Source of the DNA: Hymenobacter terrestris
GTDB lineage: Bacteria > Bacteroidota > Bacteroidia > Cytophagales > Hymenobacteraceae
Direction: 5' to 3'
DNA: 64,000 nt
NCBI RefSeq assembly: GCF_013377905.1
Contig: NZ_JABKAV010000016.1
Coordinates: 1 to 64,000 of the forward strand
The position numbers and the translations under genes are program-made. How positions within the stretch are numbered: position 1 is the stretch's first letter; every line of letters starts with the position of its first letter. The notes below the pieces were generated by a model. The model made no database searches. It saw only the letters and a program-made list of their open reading frames with translations, and was not told the DNA's origin. Positions 56,962-64,000 of this stretch are shown here, one piece after another.

Positions 56962-59313
56962 CTAGATGTCCTCGCCGCTCAAGTCTTCCATCTTCACTTG
57001 GTTAAGCTTCTCGCTGCTCGGGATGGTGTCGCGCTGGCCGCCGGGGCCGCCGTAATAGCGCGAGCAATCCGTTTCGATGGTGAGATTGGCGGGCTTGGGG
57101 AAGGCGCCGGTGTTGATGTCGAGGCTCTTGTCGGCGTACACCTTCTTCATGAACAGGCCATAAATGGGTAAGGCCATGCGCGAACCCTGGCCGTAAAAGC
57201 CGTTGCGGAAGTGAATGCTGCGGTCTTCACCGCCCACCCACATGCCGCACACCAGATCGGGCGTGAGGCCCATAAACCAGCCGTCGGAGTAGTTGTTGGT
57301 GGTGCCGGTTTTACCGCCCATCTCATACGGAAACTTGAAGCCGGTTTTGAGGATGATGCTGGTGCCGCCGCGCTCCTCGGTAGCGCCGCGCAGCATATAG
57401 GTCATCAGGTAGGCCGTTTCTTCGCTCAAGGCCTCGCGGGTTTGGGGCACGAATTCGCGCAGCACATTACCGTTCTTGTCCTCGATGCGCGTTACCATCA
57501 CCGGCGAAGTCCAGATGCCTTTGTTGACGAACGTGCTGTAGGCGCCCACCATCTCGTACACGCTTACATCGGACGAGCCGAAGCCCACGGCCGGCACCGC
57601 CTCGATGGGCGAGGTAATGCCCAGGCGCTTGGCGTAGCTGACCACTGTTTCGGGGCCCAGCTTCTGTACCACCCAGGCCGTAATCGAGTTCATAGAACGC
57701 GCCATGGCTTCCCGGAGCGTGAAAGTGCGGCCCGAGTACGACCCCTCGAAGTTGCGGGGCGTGTAGGAGGCCCGGCCGGCAACAGCGGGGAAGGTAACCG
57801 CTACGTCGGGCCGCTGGTAGCAGGGCGAGTAGCCCTGGTCGATGGCGGCCACATATACGAACGGCTTGAACGTGGAGCCCGGCTGGCGTTTGCCCTGGCG
57901 CACGTGGTCGTACTTGATATACTTGTAGTTGACGCCGCCTACCCAGGCCTTAACGCGGCCATTAAGCGGATTGATGGCGATGAAGCCCGCCCGCATCAGC
58001 CGCTTGTAGTAGGCCAGCGAGTCCATCGGCGACATCGTCACCTCTTTCTCATTGTTGGGACTGTTCCAGTTGAAGACCTTCATCGGGTACTTCTTGTTTA
58101 AGTAGTACTTCACCGAGTCGGGCTGGTCAGGGAAGCGCCCCTGCAGCGAGCGGTATCGGCCGGTACGCTTGATGGAGGTAGCCAGAAAGCCCGGAATCAC
58201 GCGGCCACTTTCGTCGCGCCAGGGTTGCTGGCCCTTCCACTGCTGCTCAAACCACTTCTGCTGTAGCTTCATGTGCTCCGCCACGGCCGACTCGGCATAC
58301 TTCTGCATCCGCGAGTCGATGGTGGTGTATATTTTCAGGCCATCGGAGTACAGGTCGTGGTCGGTTTCCTTGGCCCACTGGCGCAGCTCTTTGCTCACCT
58401 CCACCCGGAAATAGGGCGCAATACCCTCGTTCTGGTTTTCTACCTGGTAGTCGAGTTTCATAGGCTGCAGCGTGTCGGCCCGCAACTGCTGGTCGTCAAC
58501 GTAGCCGTACTTATTCATCTGGCGCAGCACCCAGTTGCGGCGGGCGCGCGAGCGGTCGGGATTGAACTTGGGGCTAAAGCGCGTAGGCGCATTGAGTACG
58601 CCCACCAGTGTGGCGGCCTCAGGCCGCGTCAGCTGCATGGGTTGCTTGCCAAAAAACGTTTTAGCCGCCGTGTTTATGCCGAAAGCATTGGAGCCGTAGT
58701 CGTTGGTATTGAGGTACATGCGCAGAATTTCGCGCTTGGTGTAGCTGCGCTCCAGCCGGATGGCCAGAATCCACTCCTTGGTTTTGGTAACCAGCATGCG
58801 CACGCCCGGCACATCGTTGAGTAGGCCGTCATTGAGGTCGTCGCGGGTGCGGAACAGCACCTTCGCCAGCTGCTGGGTGAGCGTAGAGCCGCCGCCGCCG
58901 CTACCGCCGGTCAGCAGGCCGGCCGCCACCCGGCCGGTGGCCTTGGCATCAATACCCGAATGCTCCTCGAACCGGGCATCTTCGGTAGCAATCAGAGCGT
59001 CTACCAGATGCTGGGGCAGGTCTTCGTACTCGGCGGGCGTGCGGTTTTCGCGGAAATATTTGCCCATCAGCACGTTGTCGGCCGAGTATATTTCCGAAGC
59101 CAACTCGCTGCGTGGGTTCTCCAGCGACTTCAGGTTGGGCATGCGCCCGAACAGGTTCAGGAAGTTCGCACTGACGGCCCACACGTAGAACACCAGCCCA
59201 ATCAGTCCGAGCCCGAATAGCATCCAGAATGAGCGGGCCCATCCGGTAAAGCGCCCCGGGCGGTTAGGTTTAGGACGGGAAGCAGCAGTTTTTTTGGTGG
59301 CAGAAGAAGCCAT
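56962..59313 (-). CDS. penicillin-binding protein 1A (class A)
   Basis: A 783-residue bifunctional peptidoglycan synthase: cytoplasmic basic tail, one membrane helix (about 33-52, MLFGLGLIGLVFYVWAV), glycosyltransferase GT51 domain (about 80-260, with ATEDARFEEHSGID and GGSTLTQQLAK) and transpeptidase domain with nucleophile S480 and K483 (PGSTFKP), S-M-N (ARSMNSITAW) and K668-T-G (GGKTGTTNNYSDGWF). The C-terminus is a short acidic tail without an extra domain. I start at ATG 59313; a TTG three codons earlier is an unlikely alternative. Periplasm-facing, inner membrane. Monocistronic by the flanking terminator. Confidence 0.95.
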   Translation of the reverse strand: MASSATKKTAASRPKPNRPGRFTGWARSFWMLFGLGLIGLVFYVWAVSANFLNLFGRMPNLKSLENPRSELASEIYSADNVLMGKYFRENRTPAEYEDLPQHLVDALIATEDARFEEHSGIDAKATGRVAAGLLTGGSGGGGSTLTQQLAKVLFRTRDDLNDGLLNDVPGVRMLVTKTKEWILAIRLERSYTKREILRMYLNTNDYGSNAFGINTAAKTFFGKQPMQLTRPEAATLVGVLNAPTRFSPKFNPDRSRARRNWVLRQMNKYGYVDDQQLRADTLQPMKLDYQVENQNEGIAPYFRVEVSKELRQWAKETDHDLYSDGLKIYTTIDSRMQKYAESAVAEHMKLQQKWFEQQWKGQQPWRDESGRVIPGFLATSIKRTGRYRSLQGRFPDQPDSVKYYLNKKYPMKVFNWNSPNNEKEVTMSPMDSLAYYKRLMRAGFIAINPLNGRVKAWVGGVNYKYIKYDHVRQGKRQPGSTFKPFVYVAAIDQGYSPCYQRPDVAVTFPAVAGRASYTPRNFEGSYSGRTFTLREAMARSMNSITAWVVQKLGPETVVSYAKRLGITSPIEAVPAVGFGSSDVSVYEMVGAYSTFVNKGIWTSPVMVTRIEDKNGNVLREFVPQTREALSEETAYLMTYMLRGATEERGGTSIILKTGFKFPYEMGGKTGTTNNYSDGWFMGLTPDLVCGMWVGGEDRSIHFRNGFYGQGSRMALPIYGLFMKKVYADKSLDINTGAFPKPANLTIETDCSRYYGGPGGQRDTIPSSEKLNQVKMEDLSGEDI

Positions 59314-59464
59314 GGATTTCAATTGGTGATGGGTACTTGGTAAGCTCGAACTGACTTCCGGAGCAAGGAAAGCAGGTGCAATAACCAGGGCAGACTACAA
59401 GCCGGTTTCACCTGAAGCACCGTAAGCGGTTCTTACCTACTGATTATCAAATATTAGCTCAGAG

Positions 59465-62400
59465 CTAGCGGTAGTTCTGGTTGTAGAAGCGCTGGTATTC
59501 GGCAGGCTTTCCTTCCTGTAGCAGCACCGGTAGGTTATCAATACCTACAACGAGGGTTTGGTAACCCGCGCCACGCAGCTTGCTCAGCGGCGACTGTGGT
59601 CCGCGTAGTTTTAGAGCGTAGCTCTGGGCCAGCTTGGCGTTGTCCAGGCCCTCTACTATAACAGCTTCTTCAGTGGCGTTCAGGGCCTGGCGGCGCACCT
59701 GCAGGCTGCTCGATTTGTAGAAGCGGCTGTTGTAAGCCGTTAGCTGGGCGGCCATGTCGGTCAGCTGGGGAGCGTCTTTGGCCAGTACGATAACCACCGA
59801 GTGGCCAGCCGCTAAATCGACTTTGTAGGGCGAAACCGGAGCCGCAGGTGCCGGGGGCGGCGTAGCAGCAGGCGGGACTACGGGAGAGGGGACGGGGCTG
59901 GTGGCCGGTGTAGTAGCAGGCACTACAGGCGCTGGTTCTACGGGAGTAGTTGGCTCGGCTGTCTTCTTTGGTGCGGCGGGTACTTTCCGGCCCCGGGCGC
60001 GGGCTTGGGCCGCGGCCCTACGGGCGGCAACGGCCTCCTCTGCCGGCGTAAGTGGAGTTGGGGGGACCGGCTCGGCCGGAACCGGCGTTTCGGTTGATGT
60101 CGGGACTGGCTGTGTGGGCTGGGTAGCTGAAGACGGAGTGGTAGTGCCAGCCGGGGCACCTGTGTTACGACCAGTAGGCGTGGCCCCCGGAGCCGGAGTT
60201 ACGGGAGCGGGCAGCAACGCCTGCGGGCTGGGTTCGGGGCGGAAGCGGCGCACCGAACGGGGCTCAATCTCGCCGGGCCGGAACTCTGACTTACCCGGCT
60301 CGGTGGTGCTGGCCATGGCGCCGGCAATCTGGCCTTGTTCGTATTTCTGGTACGTTTCGAGTAGGGTGGCGGCTTTGGCGGCCAGCGGGCTTTGGGGGTA
60401 GTCCTTGTAGAACTTCTCCACTGCGGCCCTGGCGGTGGGCGGCGGCTGAGTGCGTACGCTCAATAGCGCCCCCAGGTAGGCGACCTGGTCGTTGAGGTCG
60501 GTTTCGGGGTACTCCTTCCTGGCTTGGTCCAGCGTAGTGCCGGCCTTCTTGAAATCCTGCCGTTTGTAGGCCGCAAAAGCCGAATCGACCAGCACCGCCA
60601 CCTTGGCGTTGGCCACCGAGGTGCGCCGCAGGTAGTCGGGGTCGGCCACCAGGCGGGCATACGACGAGTTGGGGTAGGCCTGCCGCAGCCGCGCCGCGTA
60701 CTGCTCGGCCTGGGTGGCGTCGCCCTCCTTTTTTATCAGGTACAGAATGTAAAGTGTTTCGGGCGTGTGCGGGCCCTGCGGATAGCGCCGCAATTGGGTT
60801 TCGTAGGTTTCCACGGCCCTTTCGGGCTCGCGTAGCTGCTGGTTATAGATGCCGCCCAACTGGTACAGCGCCTCCTGAGTCTGGTCGTCGGAGGCAGTCA
60901 GCAATGCGGGCGTCAGCGGCACGTTCTGCCGGTACTGGCTTACCAGGTCGCGCAACTGGGCCTGCGGGTCGGCGGCGGGCTCGGTAGTGCTTCCGGGTCC
61001 GCCCGGGTTCAACCCCGTGCCATTCACGGCGGTGCTGCTGTTGCCGGCAATGCTTACGGGCACATTACCCCCCTGTGGCGTTACGGGCGAGCTGCTGGCC
61101 TGCGTTACGGTGCGCCAGTTGTCCTGTAGCGGTCGGTCGCCCCAGCGCCTGATAAAGTCGCCACGGGCCGTACTCAGGGCCGTTGGATTATCGAAGTACC
61201 ACTTACCCCCAGTGTTGCTCGCCAGAAAATCTTCGGAGTTGATGTTGGGTTGCAGGTCGCGACCCGGAGCCAGGCCCACGGCGGTTTGCTGCAGGGCCTG
61301 CTGGCGCTCCAGCTCCTTGGCCTGGCGGGCGGCCAGCAGGTCGGCCTGGCGCTGGCGTTCGGCTAGCTCGGCCTCGGCGTAGGTCGTCAGGCGGGCCGTC
61401 AGCTCGTCGGGGCCGAGGCGGGCCAACGCCTGCAGGCTATCCTGGGTTTCTACGATAGTGAGCTGCGTAGCAAAATCCTTCAGAATCCCGGCTCGTTCGG
61501 CCACGGCTTCGTAGGTGGGGTTTTCTTTGGGCATGGCCTGCACCGTGCTGTCGTAGTAGGCCGCGGCCAGCCGGTAGCGCTGCAGGTTTTCGTAATAGAT
61601 GCGGCCCTGCAGCAGGTGGGTATACGCCTTCTGCGCTGGGTTGCCCTTGGGTACGCGCACCGACTTTTCGAGCAGCGCCAAAGCCGCTGGGAAGCGCTGC
61701 TGCCGGTACTCGAACCGACCCATCTCGTAGTAGATCTTGTCGGTGTACTCCTTGTTGTTGGGGTCTTTCAGCAGCTTGGCAAAGTACTTATCCAGCCGGG
61801 CACGGTCGTTCAGGTTCAGGTCCGACACCTGCCCGAGCATCAACTTGCTGTAGAAATCCAGCTCGTACGGCGGGTTTTTCTTCAGAATCTGGTTGAGCTG
61901 GGCGTATGCTTTTTTGTCGTCGCCCTGGGCCTGGTACAGCTGGGCCAGCACATAACGGGTGCGCGACTGCTCGTTCTTCTCCTCAATATAAGGAATAGCC
62001 TTTTCGAGGTTCTCAATGGCCAGCAGCGGCTCATTCACCCGCTGGTAGTACTCGGCGCGGGTCAGAAACAGGGCCCGCGCATTACGCTCGGTACCGACCT
62101 CTTTGTCGAGGATGTTCGACACGGCGGCCACATTATCCAGCTCATCCAGGGCCAGGAACGTGCGCATAAGCCAGACGAGCGCCTCGTGGCGGGCGTTCAG
62201 GTCTTTGCCGGTGCTGTTAACGTACTTGAACGATTTAGCCGCATCCTCGAACTCGCGCTTGTAGTAGCGGGCCTGCCCGATGAGCAGGTAGGAGTCGTCG
62301 GTCCAGTCGGAGCCGGGGCGGTACTGCACCGGTATCGAGGCCTTTTTGATGATGTCGTCCATATCGGCCGTCAGGCGCGTGGCCGTGGGCTGGTCAATCA

Positions 62401-62710
62401 CCGGAAACAGCGGCAGTACGCGGTTGTAATCGTTTATGCGCTCCGTATTAAGCTTGGCCTCCACCTGCCGCATCTTCTCGCGGGCCAGGAAGTAAGCGTT
62501 GTCGCGGGCCACCACGTTGTCGTAGGTGCGGCCCACCAGCGAGCGGCGGTCGGAGCCGGCACAGCCAGCTAGGAGCGTGGCCAGCAGCCCGGTGGCCGCC
62601 AGTGCTGCTAAGGGGCGGGAAAGAGCAGCGCGAAGGGTCGTCGGGGTCGTCGTCAAGGCGGCAGAGAGGCTCGGGGCAGAAAAGAAGGACGGACGGAAAA
62701 CGCCCGCCAC
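59465..62710 (-). CDS. PorW/SprE-type TPR lipoprotein of the type IX secretion system
   Basis: A protein of about 1081 residues. The lipobox LLATLLAGCAGS gives a lipid-anchored protein; about 500 residues of TPR-like helical pairs follow (EHLVWLMRTFLAL-type, YEMGRFEYRQQRFPAALALL). A long Pro/Thr/Ala linker (about 800-960) precedes a conserved C-terminal domain (VVIVLAKDAPQLTDMAAQL to the end, FYNQNYR). This is the plan of PorW/SprE, which links PorKLMN/GldKLMN to the outer-membrane translocon. No ATG exists before the signal sequence: start GTG 62710 is preferred, TTG 62755 is possible. It lies far from gldKLMN but in the same window, which is common. Confidence 0.88.
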   Translation of the reverse strand: MAGVFRPSFFSAPSLSAALTTTPTTLRAALSRPLAALAATGLLATLLAGCAGSDRRSLVGRTYDNVVARDNAYFLAREKMRQVEAKLNTERINDYNRVLPLFPVIDQPTATRLTADMDDIIKKASIPVQYRPGSDWTDDSYLLIGQARYYKREFEDAAKSFKYVNSTGKDLNARHEALVWLMRTFLALDELDNVAAVSNILDKEVGTERNARALFLTRAEYYQRVNEPLLAIENLEKAIPYIEEKNEQSRTRYVLAQLYQAQGDDKKAYAQLNQILKKNPPYELDFYSKLMLGQVSDLNLNDRARLDKYFAKLLKDPNNKEYTDKIYYEMGRFEYRQQRFPAALALLEKSVRVPKGNPAQKAYTHLLQGRIYYENLQRYRLAAAYYDSTVQAMPKENPTYEAVAERAGILKDFATQLTIVETQDSLQALARLGPDELTARLTTYAEAELAERQRQADLLAARQAKELERQQALQQTAVGLAPGRDLQPNINSEDFLASNTGGKWYFDNPTALSTARGDFIRRWGDRPLQDNWRTVTQASSSPVTPQGGNVPVSIAGNSSTAVNGTGLNPGGPGSTTEPAADPQAQLRDLVSQYRQNVPLTPALLTASDDQTQEALYQLGGIYNQQLREPERAVETYETQLRRYPQGPHTPETLYILYLIKKEGDATQAEQYAARLRQAYPNSSYARLVADPDYLRRTSVANAKVAVLVDSAFAAYKRQDFKKAGTTLDQARKEYPETDLNDQVAYLGALLSVRTQPPPTARAAVEKFYKDYPQSPLAAKAATLLETYQKYEQGQIAGAMASTTEPGKSEFRPGEIEPRSVRRFRPEPSPQALLPAPVTPAPGATPTGRNTGAPAGTTTPSSATQPTQPVPTSTETPVPAEPVPPTPLTPAEEAVAARRAAAQARARGRKVPAAPKKTAEPTTPVEPAPVVPATTPATSPVPSPVVPPAATPPPAPAAPVSPYKVDLAAGHSVVIVLAKDAPQLTDMAAQLTAYNSRFYKSSSLQVRRQALNATEEAVIVEGLDNAKLAQSYALKLRGPQSPLSKLRGAGYQTLVVGIDNLPVLLQEGKPAEYQRFYNQNYR

Positions 62711-62864
62711 CCACCGATTCGTTCGGGGGCTTGGGTTTTTCCTGCAACGTCGCAACCTGGGTAAAAGTACGGCTTTCTGCCCGGACGTTGCCGGCAGGGG
62801 CTTTGAGACGTTGCTAACGCGCTAAGCCCTAATTTTGTCGCCCCATCCTACTGCCCCATTGGTT

Positions 62865-63104
62865 ATGGCCAGCCCTATCAAGTCCGACGACCCCAATAAC
62901 AGTTCCGACCGCCTGCGCGCTGTGGCCCGCTACTCGGGTATTGGCGTGCAGATGGCCGCTACCATTGGCCTAAGTACCTGGGCCGGCTATTGGCTCGACA
63001 AGCATTACCAGACCAAAACGCCTTGGTTTACGCTGGGTCTGATGCTGCTGGGCCTGTTCGCGGCGCTGTACAACGTAATTCGGGCCGTGAGCAAGGGTGA
63101 ATGA
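62865..63104 (+). CDS. AtpZ/AtpI-type F-ATPase assembly protein
   Basis: A 79-residue protein with two membrane helices (about 26-42, MAATIGLSTWAGYWL, and 52-70, LGLMLLGLFAALYNVIRAV) around a short KHYQTKTPW loop, as in the AtpZ/AtpI family that helps assemble the c-ring. It is the first of three plus-strand genes ending in atpB, with 108 bases to the next. Start ATG 62865. Inner membrane. Confidence 0.88.
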   Translation: MASPIKSDDPNNSSDRLRAVARYSGIGVQMAATIGLSTWAGYWLDKHYQTKTPWFTLGLMLLGLFAALYNVIRAVSKGE

Positions 63105-63212
63105 ATGTTGAGTTAACCAGCCGACCACTTTCAATAGGATGAAAAGCGTCACATGCTCTGCAATGACGTTTTTCGACAGGGGCAGCCAATAATGCGCCCA
63201 CATATTGCCGCT

Positions 63213-63620
63213 ATGAAACCCTTTCTCAAAACCTACTTACTGTTCAGCCTGCTGGTGGGCTTTGTCCTATATGCGCTCTACAGCGAGTTTGGGCCACGCG
63301 TCATCCACCCGTTCACGGTGTATACGTTTGCCTTCTTCTTCGTGCTCACGCTGGTGCTCTACCGGATGATCGAGCGGCTGTTGCGGGCCGATGCCGACAA
63401 CTTTATAGTAGCCTATTTCGGAGCCATGGTGGCCCGGCTGCTTTTGTCGCTTACACTGGTGCTGGTGTACCTTTTACGGGGTGGCGGGCAGGAGGGAAAT
63501 GCCCGCTGGGCCTTCCTCGGGAGCTTCTTCGTATTGTATTTTCTCTTCGCCGGGTTTGAAGTATGGGCCGTTCTGAGTAACTTGCGCCCGTTTTCAAAAC
63601 GGGGCGAAATTACGAAATGA
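63213..63620 (+). CDS. AtpI-position membrane protein of the ATP synthase operon
   Basis: A 135-residue protein with four membrane helices (TYLLFSLLVGFVLYAL, FTVYTFAFFFVLTLVLY, FIVAYFGAMVARLLLSLTLVLVYL, WAFLGSFFVLYFLFAGFEVW). It stands between atpZ and atpB, where Bacteroidota carry an unnamed AtpI-like protein; sequence similarity to proteobacterial AtpI is too low to name it. A different start at 63192 would add seven residues. Inner membrane, probably co-transcribed with its neighbours. Confidence 0.78.
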   Translation: MKPFLKTYLLFSLLVGFVLYALYSEFGPRVIHPFTVYTFAFFFVLTLVLYRMIERLLRADADNFIVAYFGAMVARLLLSLTLVLVYLLRGGGQEGNARWAFLGSFFVLYFLFAGFEVWAVLSNLRPFSKRGEITK

Positions 63621-63653
63621 AGATTTTGTGAGTAAATCCCTAAGCCACTCTGA

Positions 63654-64000
63654 ATGAAGCGCTTACTTTTTGCCCTCCTCTGCCTCCTTTCGCTGACGGC
63701 CCGTGCCAGCGAGCCGATAGCCACTACGGCCGACGCAACGGAGTCCGAAAACTTCAACCCGGGCGAGATGATTCTGCACCACATCGGCGATTCGCACGAG
63801 TGGCACTGGTTCTCGATGGGCGAAACCCATGTGACCACCTACCTCCCCGTTATCGCCTACCGGGCGGGCAGCGGTCTGTCGGTGTTTTCGTCGCATGAGC
63901 TGGCCGAGGGCAAGGTACATGAGGGCCTGAAGCTCGAGCACGAGCACCTGATTTCGACCGACGGCGCCAAAGTGTACGACTTCTCCATTACCAAAAACGT
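63654..64000 (+). CDS. atpB: F0F1 ATP synthase subunit a, N-terminal part (cut by window edge)
   Basis: The first 115 residues of subunit a. It starts with a signal-like sequence (RLLFALLCLLSLTARA), as atpB of Bacteroidota does, and a periplasmic extension with the family string EMILHHIGDSHEWHWFS. The membrane helices with the essential Arg lie beyond the window. Start ATG 63654, 33 bases after the preceding stop. Confidence 0.9.
   Translation, partial: MKRLLFALLCLLSLTARASEPIATTADATESENFNPGEMILHHIGDSHEWHWFSMGETHVTTYLPVIAYRAGSGLSVFSSHELAEGKVHEGLKLEHEHLISTDGAKVYDFSITKN

Noticed and set aside
1..64000. CRISPR arrays, prophage or transposon
   Set aside because: No regularly spaced direct repeats, no transposase, integrase, terminase or capsid-like product was recognised on either strand.

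Overview
The window reads as chromosomal DNA of a GC-rich, gliding-type member of the Bacteroidota, most likely a Cytophagales bacterium such as Hymenobacter. The reasons are the type IX secretion/gliding genes (sprF/porP-like, gldKLMN, a PorW/SprE-like TPR lipoprotein), several TonB-dependent receptors with carboxypeptidase-regulatory domains, DUF4249, DUF4271 and DUF4286 proteins, starts without clear Shine-Dalgarno sequences, and several candidate -7 boxes of the Bacteroidota form TAnnTTTG. The genus is an inference from gene content. I saw no rRNA, tRNA, CRISPR array, transposase or phage hallmark gene. No gene-free stretch exceeds 300 bases; the longest is 39816-40101.

Layout. 1-3050: edge of a DinB-like gene, then polA. 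3187-4486: a DUF1684 protein and a DUF2383 protein. 4692-12009 (minus): an unknown secreted protein, an STN-type TonB receptor, a DUF4249 lipoprotein and a macroglobulin-like MG2 protein, probably one transcription unit. 12179-16022: a DEDDh exonuclease, a TPM-TPM-LemA module on the minus strand and a sugar nucleotidyltransferase. 16093-28042: the most unusual region (below). 28086-31841 (minus): siderophore-type TonB receptor, small Cys-rich protein and PepSY membrane protein. 32044-36649: prolyl oligopeptidase lipoprotein, GNAT acetyltransferase and small conserved proteins. 36758-39815 (minus): a second metal- or vitamin-type TonB receptor behind a His-rich secreted protein. 40102-48924: a SpoIIAA-like protein, htpG, a YwqK-like lipoprotein, yraN, lipB, a WecA-type transferase, DUF4271 and hemD. 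49076-54790: sprF-like and gldKLMN. 54918-62710 (minus): uvrC, a class A PBP and the PorW/SprE-like lipoprotein. 62865-64000: start of the F-ATP synthase operon (AtpZ, an AtpI-position membrane protein, atpB cut by the window edge).

The region 16093-28042 holds nine same-strand genes: a lipoprotein with a von Willebrand A-like domain, a three-helix membrane protein, a tubulin/FtsZ-like GTPase, a small AT-rich membrane protein, a 1154-residue protein ending in an actin/Hsp70-type ATPase, a membrane-crossing protein with a Pro-rich linker, a MotA/TolQ/ZorA-like channel protein with a long helical tail, a second small AT-rich membrane protein, and a MotB/OmpA/ZorB-like stator protein. A tubulin-like GTPase, an actin-like ATPase and a proton-channel pair in one cluster is not a standard housekeeping set and does not match the known Zorya types I can recall. 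I treat it as a candidate undescribed envelope-spanning, possibly defensive, machine. Palindromic repeats interrupt the cluster and flank the tubulin-like gene in inverted orientation.
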